From Promethearchaeota archaeon (GTDB lineage: Archaea > Asgardarchaeota > Lokiarchaeia > Sigyniarchaeales > SOKP01), in assembly GCA_016926735.1 (NCBI GenBank), contig JAFGOA010000014.1:28112-92111 (forward strand): DNA of 64,000 bases, given 5' to 3'. The translations under genes and the position numbers were made by a program. The notes beneath the pieces are model-generated. The model searched no databases. It was not told the origin of the DNA and saw only the letters and a list, made by a program, of their open reading frames with translations. Below, one piece after another: positions 38,901 to 40,110 of this stretch; positions within the stretch are counted from its first letter, which is position 1; each line of letters begins with the position of its first letter.

Positions 38901-40034
38901 ATAAAGCATACATTACAAATCATCGGAAAAACATTTGGTATTAATATCAAATTAGGGCGTTCATTAAGAAGAGGTGAATTTTTTTCCACAAATACTATCG
39001 AGAACATACTAATTTCTGTAAATCGGCTCTTTCTTAAAGATCTTGGATCGTTTATGGCAATCCCAGACGATCTCCTCTTTGGAGATAATGGAATCTTGAC
39101 GCAGAGGGAGATTGAATTATTGGATATATACAATCAATTATTCTCTGAGGTATTAAGCTACGCTGATCAGAGAGGACATGATTTATTTAGACCACAGCAA
39201 GATTATATAAGGAATCAATATGATATAGAAAAGTGGGCTGATGAAAGGGTTAAGGGATATCATGTGGTATTCCCTCTCTGTCAATTTCTTGGTTTTGATC
39301 CTCTCTTTTTTGAGGCTCTTAAACCAGATATTTTCCTAAAAAGAGAATTTGCTCGTCAGCATTTTAGAGATGATCCATTGAGAAAGACATCCAGTAGAGT
39401 ATCAGATATTCTCCTTACAAATAATATAAATCATGGGACGTATGAGCAATTTAGCGAGGGATTTATCGTTGCTGTAATGAATGCAATACTTTCTCTTATT
39501 CAGAGAGATTTGAGTCTCGGAGATATTACTGCTGAGGATTTAAGAGCTTCACTATGGGAATATATGGAGGATTATTTTGAGAACAGTGAAAATATACCAG
39601 AAAGAAAGGAAGGAGAAAAAATAGGTGAAGTGGAAGAACTTGTCGATTTAGTATGGGAAATATGGACATTTAATGAAAAAGAAGTATCTTTTGAAGACCA
39701 ATTAAAAGAGCTTAATATAAGAAGAAGAGATTATCTGAAATCAGGAGACTTTATGAAATTCTTATATGAGAAATATGGGATGGATTCAAACTCTCGATTT
39801 GTAAGAAACGCACGGGACTTTCACATCTTACTTAGAAATAAAGAAATAAGTGGTTCTACGAGGAATCTCTATCTTTCTCAAGCAGATTTTGACTATATGC
39901 AACTCATCTTTCCACAGAAAGGAAGTGTTCAAACAACGCTTTCCATGTATGTATATGTCTTTAGCAGACAACAATCAAGAGATCTCCAAATTGACTGGAT
40001 AAATCATTTAGAAAAGGTAATTTGGAAGATTTAA
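5913..40034 (+). CDS. Giant membrane-anchored surface protein (11,373 aa) with LamG-like domains, dockerin-like insert and Ca-binding-like DxDxDG motifs
   Basis: Single uninterrupted ORF of 34,122 nt. N-terminal TM segments (SSIFLLLILSVILLFINTP..., FITAVLILLFLVCFPVIFTI). LamG-like motifs (LAYWNFEEGWG...SLYFDGINDYI...DFSISLWVNP). DVNHDGKIDILDAL dockerin-like repeats. C-terminal hydrophobic segments and a helical region. Confidence 0.95.
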   Translation: MEKYSDKSIVYNRVSYLFEKEDKKNLEDLSIDLRFKNSHLSIYMNELKDSEIDLRPFTNKRQIKNNPITISLDINPHKIKELHSIKVELFDLYDIISGYSITIPATEFAPFKKSIEINIPSIQQYLDKIKLIPIFKNPNPKYKLYYDGYYGSSQSKKQKQKQKQDQTSDISSDSSNVYTWSSIFLLLILSVILLFINTPYYPIPILSMILPIILFSKRDNHRKYFITAVLILLFLVCFPVIFTITPLTNVNSQKPHFAKVSYSSGQNTDDLNFDTLQYYNELEDLGKITINDIIILKSETSLSLAQSSQQIVILIAQNNTIINPKYYEKSFNFRSNYIQGPKKKTDILTIIDLKDYDLLPGEYRLTTFLSVNNFYGVQRSELLTYNISLGRDVLHIVGSDRYKELGKYGSVYTIDNQDSFTTFYEGRILNSAGIGVQLDNMELYLEKNNRYQKIATISTNNQGYFIYNYTTKGYFEVNSLAKIEFGGNELYNSLTQEEYAGLEQSIRGKRIFSDLNGDGYPEFPYTLEELINALNNANPIEILSFFTEFNEMSGAYVYDSILNYQGEVFGNVNLNIEGIRDSGARFDGLGDKIYTNSEFKMGDVNHDGKIDILDALITAQNYVGLNPEPFYPEQADVNGDNNIDILDSLQIAQYYVGLITEFPNSDPSEITYDNYDYINFGDILSSDLAYNDEFGLSLWINPSKFSSNLSEHGVKNCFFSKGENLEIGFNESGYLMVYLNTNNIETITYFGQENSIQKNLWNYIAIRFEMGDVDALIQDSWYLTDIYDSEPWINYVSLDLSGDLIIGAEINTFSCFGGIIDELKIYREAPLHSELEETIYSILRIDSATAYNFQDNNWQDITNGEIIDEYILFECNKSRDSLAIIEKVEFYLSNTPLDYNNIIIDQWKLIKEFHYDANNYKYMLDIRDIPDGDWYFIIKAIDNRNNEIFKTCEVLENDIYFTISNFQDNINFIYLGYNDKINYNSQIGLTIDPLFENYVESLDLFINFSGSVEKINLNPISFDKIIQNNYLISLNDISDWIEQMSLLPNEYDVSFIVKGYFDFNQFGEYEYTYNLSSTILDIKSPVISIIESGYSLEFGKTYTATDNNQITFGITSLEDDFKKVEIYYRYDKTSQQDEWIFYKTIIPQQIPFDISFNIANLKDDKIYLRFKIIDNLGNSRDLINENNWIEKDQNNHDFIVNGLDENAIYSLDSGNMIDIAPVIHPYDNDITKVIITTEYESFSLNNVYIDHNSIYFSDINEDIKLNAVFYTIFGNKITSIPIKVQLFQNNNLISSKIFSIIATGMYFSEIISISDVIINPEVNIPNNNINMRFTTSKKTYNNSYGIPYIVGSTSPNLQIYNDNNELVDIIDLNPNIDGYRSASYSNINIRNNYFEISYPTNLLYEEDICSIDKLIIGGIEYDFSQYFNNENIIIKLESQTILDGFYDNANPIKIIYSYVSSNKLNQYDGSYDFKTIPQGNYTFIGEFLDLSGKRSYYKIDNYKIDFQEPQIYRQFRNGISINPKSHPSLSFIILDASEIINYSFNQSLEGYWIKEGSLYTFYIDENINLPDGYYNIELSFEDANNFLSSIVFSIFIDTQAPKPKIIKNDYEYFKGLYHVYLEIEDDSICELYLDKVVDSQGIIFDKIIQSVIKKNDTAWDLVFDTSQLPDGVYNLTFIVIDQAGNMLNFNINDRVFDNTSPQVESIYRECEIENLLYFSEELSDTNYLSEQEYIFIKSVDKIFGKTNIVELYYTDPLEEHNLTIAEDLNLETLLYKVIGYSNPIIYDVGDIYNIQKITIGGIEVNDFSIIQKEGELFLKIGEEYRYLLTSSNANKITAQLYTINSNKLELVYNNLDQIWQLKSPNSDYFNISSHILISEGQTFLFWFELQDNLTNTFITKKYKGILDNELELTEEKSLFEWNFRTNPDNQGIMILGSPDPMYSIININHTLIEHDVFKVYIYGSENNIDFSLLGRAYFNGDNIWTLYWDYTHNSIIHTLPKDYYIQVVVLDRAYNSISQIESIKILDYQKLELVAEMTFGDILEYNPSIPHSIEEFSTKIKEFFGTADLWTIISEYYDTEYEEWIPLATETTQINIQGEYADYSITWDISEDIKFLDSMGSLNYEYLPMQITDIKATEIWGSWGVFNSFNQWQPLLLKNNSDYLDINIYSFDKSLGWILNTSLSTEIQIPYVDNSTFKLFDIDNDGIWEIIRFTKTSLDIIYLNNSVWNIKENVLDNQNNVYLTFDIIYDKICQSSTLLLVQQEGSFYTLYKYNLNSSFSIISQSTTQIIGNFIPTSINIVENFVFTDRKEIIVGGFYSHNFSSNLYIYNNENLEFKNCIFENILGVIDIIEYMMINGIPTIILGINQISIGNKDLVISLQYNYQLDDWIKYELSEIDEISFKIFDLMSINNNIIISANSGIFKAKIENNIDNKIVYNPSLIATETFTKSDLAPEFNPIIEVNHSPISEITKVLYKINDTWNILEKEKYYYSPFEVKLLLSDIWEFLGEIKIIYKYDSKSDEQKQKLDTTFEILHGSSNKEQISASSTFINEYPQPLLYLNPTTDYSSDNADWIELRHEWNERGINYRYTPIQSEYNVANFAQVYTPFSKNTILSIDENFQIDLSSNDDIGEIIAVKGIYYGGENQAYHYPIFDYELLGNDILSLKKCNTRSLYKKISIDYIPQIELVQLPQFNEFWFLPNTSRSLEEPYYVCNVMDDVNVYKDFIHQKGDNDYIIGYNEYGMYINFTNEINPIGIPKGSVYYAKNNTNYSTKISMKDYAIYPYEIIDKKDELIGGKLIITLKAGLNDILYAELSQMIHDSFDITISLYLLDSNKQRTFIHSIKKTLGSNIGFLLRNIEISLNENTLSNGELELLKQSVAIDSENDLLVSFETSLDNLKVNAEIIKGHYAQEIIDISFEPKILSSAQIYNGIPINQTYVNVPQDNIQLELINRSLYQFNSESLNYDYEITIQSLKAENLKIDENDYEFNEDEKTIRLQNEWTGYSGLITANITYKAFNWDRNKISTEPIIFNFNGNFINKTTQFLELEVSFDNKGVPGFESYAFDSEGRLSLNAESKDPNLIKSYFYNFRLKKWEKTEFIVYTKISGKEGNSLPIYSYVFDRTAITFEDYFNQVNENNFELQVIFIVECEIEAFYLSRISYNIQSINPKVYYSPPQNEVENTLEVQFDVDLTNYFNNPDIYINQIKITLDYLASLNLDNSEDFIQNALVQETHGVYVLNKYLEYQETNLEQNHLFLSKDDLKDIIIYNSEANLYYLRIKVSYSYSLLLYMNLGDILGEIRSSLQLLKYDLSLSFTHFKMERISAFNNNIPFELQEIIIPDYIQSGSQIFTQNNYLNNCIGIFNGFLKKSKTKQRLMLRQNLYYRVKDFGIDHQILLDQRYNDFQFQITKPVGALLSPSEIYISNEELFRVITSSDISKAELYVINDQEQDEYIGELTPSESEENIYEYNWQSIQQDTNSQTGDNIKIKIILTDLLQNTNSYGYSLLAKYELDKPEILICNGTENYEYTLTNPFTEIRFKNSENKLLAYWNFEEGWGNMVYDALEGTDGTLINMENVNWATGIIGNYSLYFDGINDYIRTNVNPNINFRTSDFSISLWVNPENVQSSTLFSSMGDVNISLQLINNQPYFEIIDNDGDFLSRSIDIQLEINQWYHLIFTWNGEEITAYIDRAINQTAQLGDGNLIGDLSTNAPIYIGGNENPINQYQGLMDEIMLFDFELNTDEIDYLFYRNEFQEVISESKWWEIENDNIEGGVITGENWQEGKVGEQSFQFNSHSNSPEINDFNIFDGQSTQTGNLESTKDNKGIDLTSTETSFNYDFSDNRRIWEYDQILWDEDFTVFDSSYMNYISNPNYGSLFEITNNLNMFNRFPTASTNINWNDWTDFNYNNYYTTSNWDQNGALSSELRQFNYDSAQGNDLIFTQNKGMWDNQCGLEDVGGDKATFSSTDLDLQDVERFSQDFENGDFTNISYPDFYNKNFAYDTNRIYLENQYPEIHSQEDWIDWSLDSNSQFSTSSWNPSTQKLNSDLRLRPSLSNPIYASSTNINKATDAFVHWDFAHQPGTGWWQNGFLFYNQIAKGLHPKANYDALAVYPDQPNLEEPKHGYTRKFEYSLEFEGDLYDDHVKTGMSIKDFAIGPFSICSWVYSNVPYNDHRWNTIIGEDSGGDFNLAQIDREGDGTFRVHIDGIIESTEIPCPRLPGWHLISLVFDGNNIKLYTNNVLRGTLPTSFSPENLSKGKIRIGGRSVLGESWDGYIDEVMIFRHALSDYDINWLYTYPTWESIIYQDKSKINEKDGIGLILEKTLDVQKLIPNGSRVFEYQGESGHTYDTQADNWWEDVDALYNQYGTWAGSSGPATVWTNEYVTAQIESGNINQYWERTDILLDISALLTPADEVGYFAIYDYSDSTYKQIFRITSNDGYDIYWDKFNRIQINSHDNSVIDPINSNGDMEFYFHNKAWDFWSLDSTVRVLMNQFLIFNYVRQIESEINFNFGDALDGENDYFLSFAGKCDAGTASLQVNDNNVLNIGSGSWTEETDIYLENPTSISINLDSYETNNIEIDYIFLKKAVPTDDYFAELKKETDFKGFLNRYDDYDIYDKNFEMNVEFEYRFNVNDELWSEASIAEFYLYDNYYNIFINDNQWHTLNDHIIFNSDSQPYLNMTFIIANGLLELRNMKYHVRFLCKESFQENCILQQSYIISEQVSDYLPPDTYATYRQDYGYFFIEIDYDFKTLDDGNNYRLYNTSNIYKFGIGIDILSDGVWLDTQWKHLSNNNYTGMLSFDVRSFLNNNSYLTFEAFNITIALAGLSSCEINRISLIERADEVHQKSEVDYYMTLSLFEHNYNNIYDTLEHLNITFNAYSNVTFSDGYSDAFKFDLLVYNVRHSQWESIVDVVKLLPKDGFWEAIDAEEYINSTGHISFQIKAHILYYFEYEIYLDQFRIECEWIRNGGFNYSTLSCEFTDTFLNIFDNEEGFDKLYNISINFDYNFSILNTQYDAYAKVIIDGNEIMLSSTEELNKQFMYSFIFDSTNHNSFDIIFNISNGRLSIPLLTDGGDFNFDINMRFECIQETSGNRKLQQIFDISLPDQLNNFKEFIRENGYLNVSLDYDLIILEDGIQFYNLYGRINNLEIIFWVKADGVWHNDTVIQADSNITNDLINYDIRAFLNANNLQKFEDLNITIVSSGQNNLTIHDIKFFDHRHRLPANIVTTIEFPVELLYVDYEFELIYEYDISNGLDGVFTKEEISIYNFITTQYEILTSTDDFTPLSFKLDNNYIDPIYNAIRINISYEYYGNEQEQFNLDLDVLQAVQYNHITFDIPTVFENPMGDVSFAGWVKLDSLSELSTLYGEFKENGDVMNYFGITGNGELFFDKIGLYDNNNVTSVPNIINLGEWTHIAIIQQGDYISFYKNGLKMGDTQIYMKTYSNFIPEIISIGSGYQLNSYFHNRFHGCIDDIRLYNFPLTSTEINFLYNMGNGQFGSLSRRVAQPRNFIPSEQYRIIDLKTGDESEWIDFHSQSIRNLHDLGSLPNEFQIEYMLIDYAGNTAITDVYNRNYKTIHHSRNSSITWIDETLDLNSGNPDERELIFEGSFGGANLDVLINGFRYGTASYNPILDQYSITFGIENDKSTLVAYSDPIMSPSIYSNVNPLNRISWNVNREDLFGVIKHILVDQDVKITNPLTTKATQKLYLAHLYDRGVILDDYMRIRDVYYINSTTNVSEHLLYGEYLINDLGVVSFPEYSKVYDLYNKIDEIKGKVLYFEYDTSQFSNMLHQDNADGFYIELSIPDLYYRHTTIEQLNIKFNDALGKCFAKTYYDLDLRKYFIGPDKDNYEEVIFGFGKMRTIPLYIDLQEISFSNPYAKFDLSMLESISIEIIDNKQFPSSLMQYEEGISLLNLPYQKIAIKTIKLYNSISDDLIEDDQGFIHSQIRLQAPNYFNVFVDDDFKIKREEINLTDISIYANQEKIVDFVDIEYSDNIEVYLRYNKSLSPIPLEDIYYIPLSLCNASSNEILRFSTIRWISSVDYLPASEFASKYYYTSFKVPDCLGTHNISFISSGTSLYKINIDNAPIIALNVTQEGLSESEPLYLEEDQYEVKYREDFMLKGCILDNDDVIVKDEVYDYWYQTAYDGETTHKLDIISPYGDKNFIDTTQVAVYYINEDSEKAPLYINMDNIYYLDNTIINSDKVPEIRYSNNQFNLNIYWNTSSINFIDYDTTLLVSYKIIKGQPISPLSYSKIDDLGHNMYSNLIEIPFVEYDLINKEWITKKSITDRFSIDKNLLYYETYQKNTNIEGPSYLVNGERINLDILSFEHAYVNKSNTLIPIELLPENYTYSIIDGTLHFEYLDFKQGDIVTIGYYAYHPIMLDYSLEEQNLEYIRLISQSNYSNYYEFTQSKYKISEDGFTLFLQSLGDIDFETSEFDIYDLIEVKYHASLTRRVDLSSSILLLVQDETGNYLPVDTIPIDSLGLFEYQKTFSIDSLPLPMNYGKTLVNMRIDYLPINIYDKTKESIQQIDYEFEGKKRYSIKESNDWNKEFRIYTIPRKVKLEMIEDPTQQMVVSQTFKENREYQLNQNPLETIEQGEEYSSLQIDALVKQDYDFTFKLTDFSENNPIENSIVWAHIGLIPKSETQFLNPKAITDSGLPIYYESLGTELFSSRGPGEGPNKMYGCPLIYDNDNTFFSYGPYYWDYRITNELGEVSFNISLDQDYLEDFKQNFGDSEDITSIEDVVLYIRVFSSYFNWQDMSIDHPEHYICSKQGDIFDGQSILENYDFTDLSLQDSTYAEGIIRLHKKDIALGIVDRLSYQLRENIPEYDDFSFNIYCTEAEPIPSSSSLSLSSLLQVYESKDLEATMTSILNENHSYILKAKFIDPQGNAVRNPYITEEKSYDFFFSIKNGFNSGKITIPNDTIAYIINALGLGMSTIQIQVLESAYYKFSPIITVPFDIQSENYLRFGEKNLKLDLIEPYISAWGNAYSNNEEMPFESNYPYLIGTLWVEPEIDGGNDLSIQDYIEMNIDCTIYNDDGTTSTFPLREGVMIRPGNHDGIMTFSIGLGPEDAFLMGLECDINLRFNIDYTKDQIYQDQRDIEIYLLDLRLESNPTSNNPTIYWSIYNDKFSSENIDIDITNGISEASGLLTLRDQEIFFIYSNDTKRYGLPSENELLSLKSQENIIPITVKGVKDGSEYEFRRDIDYIIPYIHSENLENASIIEFIEYPDEETEFSITYMFDFNYDSNYYGLISLGYSNTLNQSSINLKIPKSLLPESSKAKSPMFTRFTDRFIGTGIQSEFILDYSLDDTPIWNDDNFIIYNSREIESQNGNFNVDLYQGYPRLIFENAPPSDLEFKVMYGIKSGYNLGYGFQKIDKSYSDSIRLLYYGETPSSQIIDEMRKPLTSYNPNNNSLYIALDNSEKTRLELLSLPLLYAPEISLYFVFDEIILDLIEKYNELDKNNLKIEFKYTTNDGFYEFYSDPIFIDLDYNELYFDIENNAYTFSYQKDLQPIYDMVGTNNLDIEIKISELGDNVHIPYLILDSFEYLTDERIIETYNNIPLDNKGDMDIDSIINTNHYYQIFSTDLITEYNLLSNSEVTVGLKDLQDTELVSLQKTENEEFNFLYYGDERTISLDDSSYIPNLGMFINTYESNEIGYQDGFLDLYYGSGTEIDGEKYYDKDIYMEYGTYAVADYYSRVVDYTSISWEDCYEFTDKFLTTDNIDVSGEVFYHQLFSLNSDINNSAVMNSIFPEYDNIYFGIELARDLDISRIGAVGKPYYYAIGAQGFPIGEYRELYCNVIANGDQIYNPTPSQFVIEKESEYRLAYDENNTAYLLFFIPLYELSTFTDINDYIMVDFWANAEFTYGKDYYIHENPENSYISELEFDFSYSSVYSYNVHPDFKNNNHFNIKYYALEWENANEHYIMDSSDSFTFQEKEKYNISILYSNAKNSDKFSVQYLVPEGQYMKGSELFTTIYTLMQNSNNEEKLIQINIGDNNNLILQEAPNSYNYTINIDEIESYVNLIYGIPYRIIEDSYVYVLAEFNSTMLKYSMSHTPFNYKYVDPSKGDYHIELIIDGESIAFSNQILFHEYIKEIKENYIYFNNKERGQIGYISPQSEITLKYKFKLQPGILERKHFLILSYPYSNIFNTEMGLTTSSDTKYRETYRKLSGGSIISPFDYSISIDDTYSLYLSYRLNQRDYYEQKFTIQAQNYVSWENGYIYKFIPDDLRENGYIEVLKTDDNINSVNVYYFDNFGHMKFLDKTHYNLDFSTGRILIENDGNELVGPSLLKKEFYVSFLSNPNDKELASYQFSYDSTKDIVETLDVNYWDIIGIDDIDIIPNLDAYYYINEQKSTLTNTVCLASQISTYLKDGTELEFDISAELEQSNSELLSAIHEGKYSVLHVDAHIDNLESVKKLIIELYDNFGSVIHTHSIVKEEIEMYDNDLRIELPDGPNSLQTIRIIPIFRDDNEYSSNNDIGISQIQATKWDNALVSINEDGIEYMDVTLQYDLKTDLSTSGYELAYIFNDKLEYLELPENISIAYDTLTDENGNILSYHLKIPSVYIHPKTKETTKFHHDDIIVIRYNSPIKRGITLTVGKMYFENNIHQDLEKAEIMFVNADSQNSYSQFTEDYYYSVPLQVTPFETEYSGRFKAIKIELNFSDLFKQQNANTLDFSDIVVSVPHPNYELTINEIVLLKDSQITAESGDVDSRVWQYCEIEMFEASETPENDVYQLQLDELPLFYPNTEWIEYLSIYDENGNYYTAGLTGDQYQLHYDGTSNEFRWNPSFNQYPSYFGMEFEETLIIEPNTTLYFQYCTNDSWNTPIRIEQENIALNSIRVVYDYNYLLKPEYYEWYRDYFNPTHSYENIAYSFQDSVEYEVVQYYHESFTIYEGVNQYEYQFDTDDYNFQDDFIDCNLYQVIGLTPTFESEVLTDNPDYLIEFYPSNNSVLILNINNENLNKFDLITIVLNYKYGPISSYTEIHLLDVFNQTYLENPRDSFDNHLSIDFSFISTSGNIIFTQSANVITSDITSFIPISYTTNLDICDDNNHLLNYNSELYDHFELYTDQSSIIYEADVDLNGEPEYKHIIDIDKDGIIDVIKYGIQDAENAGQILWHTVIQNYNGFETKITREKGDDLETKWFDVDDKAFSHYDFNIWKLVGMVLFMPLLLQGLFSMISPSSDYWAQKKEQTMITKEEAVNHKFYSITLDKDYDGLADQQIVYERNEAILSYKVETFEKTLLVAKNKGNGLIHQPLENISINKYNDLVFNDELTEDLLDSGDFTNSNHYILANEDILRASYRKFTENSSTFYQDSYSQEKITITDYRDGEISEQRIYLDDFRSNEIDEIEPYFTSFIQSQQITNIETGEQTTISFDPQLPFTDPIDISWEGETWGIDNVPIKLDSLQVLGENSYSSNRFEKDIYLTIPNRFSLYNDYGKISKDSVVNNGYAQFKASGVLITTTDDKVYYTGDIDSFIDGSAKTEGKYFYHDSNQDGFYETVYILSANPTEAEDGLPIYDVISIAFNYDGVHDVAPYGQIYKSEITKTDLNDLSSDKLKMGDWIYSYGNIRSEKLLFPEENEIWEKYKPKDHIFELYKLVDISQNPKFSELFYEIRHKTYSDAWEIYKDQLSADIIEQVFTTTTASVIAGIVEAIMTASIILAPFAHGAGILTYFGVYTLMTKYFIDLKVHRSNSILKSQTFYPTDKDKKTPTSLNERMWMDRILKDSMASALIGHPGGYYRTLSGGISGEKYTAEILVSPPNGDRIFNSMSGFLDLLWENFWDMGESNPDVYTALDFDDLNLDYFLLTNDLFALNGRTDKKEYSFSLQNYNNGIYNEYRQTTLGALQNMVSIESQNGLNTIRATCVNGRPEYEFINKDSIQFNSILPLSALSKPIILSKERYLQINPLKGHLTIDVQCVGDPNTLGICAYDMNSIENQFYKSKICINEESFDYPISTIYIDIIQEDVENGVQYLAQGIDINSSEFLLDDGNIYFTRPIDTILTEKYNPLKNLLNNRILVGNSDSKLYYKVHILFDVVVEDTTELTSRLALAQATQYAVMDYFSQYTFAEVSANMISEIAYTETLTFWSTVISAPASYFASTAVSATLLHVFSQAGSQLAKSALTSIITSFKTNIIKTMFNALTIAPIREVFEEIILDGFIESLSEGFVDFIGGTDDMAFWLSSIGTSARETVGPVGTLIRGGDKNIKTQLSLMKAHKAGDINAILEIEQRIAQEHEQKMQSEAQKEQQKSTWKRLLSSKLFNLLILAMPTMFISPLALGTLNLMINSIGGDSSKQNSNVYGKIKSRFQAFKTNRIPRISYDVDPSLSAESVFLRNIEKQMKKPTELDSVDLYSIFRGLQEVEINDPALTILFPEINPNPKNIEKEVLVNKFNEIRITNWIQEITSDYRFREFKGKFEDIKQNTKNLGFEKRSEKIIQQIKSIVKEKYPSNLRFIDAIGIERYDPNFILVGKMVHEAKRDLFIKDYRGAKSYVPKISENTISKMTTIEVIDYLNEHYYGFDKNINLIMMMLDGTLIPDYVNLADWLETHGYTINDDIIILPQNLPSDGKELFSKGNWEKGTPSPYYPSLEKLYTEVGYLFERAGLIRALYREGVSFNEIIYDLSLYIYGDSEVIPQTRIARYKNGQHFIPQPNMYYQFLFDFIAKLEQSLDKETAEIYINELKSIFDKYGFSIFGGRYDNPFYNDARFISYKIAYILWQNRIVSSNSIEGLSGNFFPEEYKLTRFYSRLDRNVVKAYTPSDHPRNSMGYAIDNLRGHIIQAMNTKQADLDGNILTNKRKSEILAEINNLLNNYDAKTQSYWKWYKMLTKGDKDNKYNRDKYDFTDLILEIIFSNELLPQIGLMKDMINLLFGGVSAVSIKTIFGDAEKISIRTLLKMKFIVSKWTIHDFEILESKIALDKDHLIQTKDIILNVLENFIRERGYLEKEVIKYGRIFTQKDLILEYSLINELYNYLAEIQYLQQKNTLKQPLISDIKIKHTLQIIGKTFGINIKLGRSLRRGEFFSTNTIENILISVNRLFLKDLGSFMAIPDDLLFGDNGILTQREIELLDIYNQLFSEVLSYADQRGHDLFRPQQDYIRNQYDIEKWADERVKGYHVVFPLCQFLGFDPLFFEALKPDIFLKREFARQHFRDDPLRKTSSRVSDILLTNNINHGTYEQFSEGFIVAVMNAILSLIQRDLSLGDITAEDLRASLWEYMEDYFENSENIPERKEGEKIGEVEELVDLVWEIWTFNEKEVSFEDQLKELNIRRRDYLKSGDFMKFLYEKYGMDSNSRFVRNARDFHILLRNKEISGSTRNLYLSQADFDYMQLIFPQKGSVQTTLSMYVYVFSRQQSRDLQIDWINHLEKVIWKI
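7713..7895 (+). other. Dockerin-like paired calcium-binding domain inside the giant ORF
   Basis: MGDVNHDGKIDILDALITAQNYVGL...EQADVNGDNNIDILDSLQIAQYYVGL: two DxNxDGxxDxxD F/E-hand-like repeats typical of type I dockerins. Confidence 0.85.
16549..17160 (+). other. LamG/concanavalin-like domain inside the giant ORF
   Basis: LLAYWNFEEGWGNMVYDALEGTDGTLIN...YSLYFDGINDYIRT...DFSISLWVNP...QWYHLIFTWNGEEITAYID...IYIGG...YQGLMDEIMLFDFELNTDEIDYLF. Confidence 0.85.
18290..18790 (+). other. Second LamG-like domain inside the giant ORF
   Basis: YSLEFEGDLYDDHV...FAIGPFSICSWVYSN...GWHLISLVFDGNNIKLYTNNV...RIGGRS...WDGYIDEVMIFRHALSDYDINWLY. Confidence 0.8.
21895..22385 (+). other. Third LamG-like domain inside the giant ORF
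   Basis: GDVSFAGWVKLDSLSELSTLYGEF...LGEWTHIAIIQQGDYISFYKNGLKMGD...ISIGSGY...FHGCIDDIRLYNFPLTSTEINFLYNMG. Confidence 0.8.
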
Positions 40035-40110
40035 TAAATCTTCTGCCCCATAACATTAAAATATTTGAAAAATTATATAAAATACGAATGCATATGAAGA
40101 GGAATAATAT

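Noticed and set aside
7316-39133. Many 60-95 aa antisense or out-of-frame ORFs inside the giant gene
   Set aside because: Fully overlap a strong coding frame and lack recognisable domains; expected by chance in AT-rich coding DNA.
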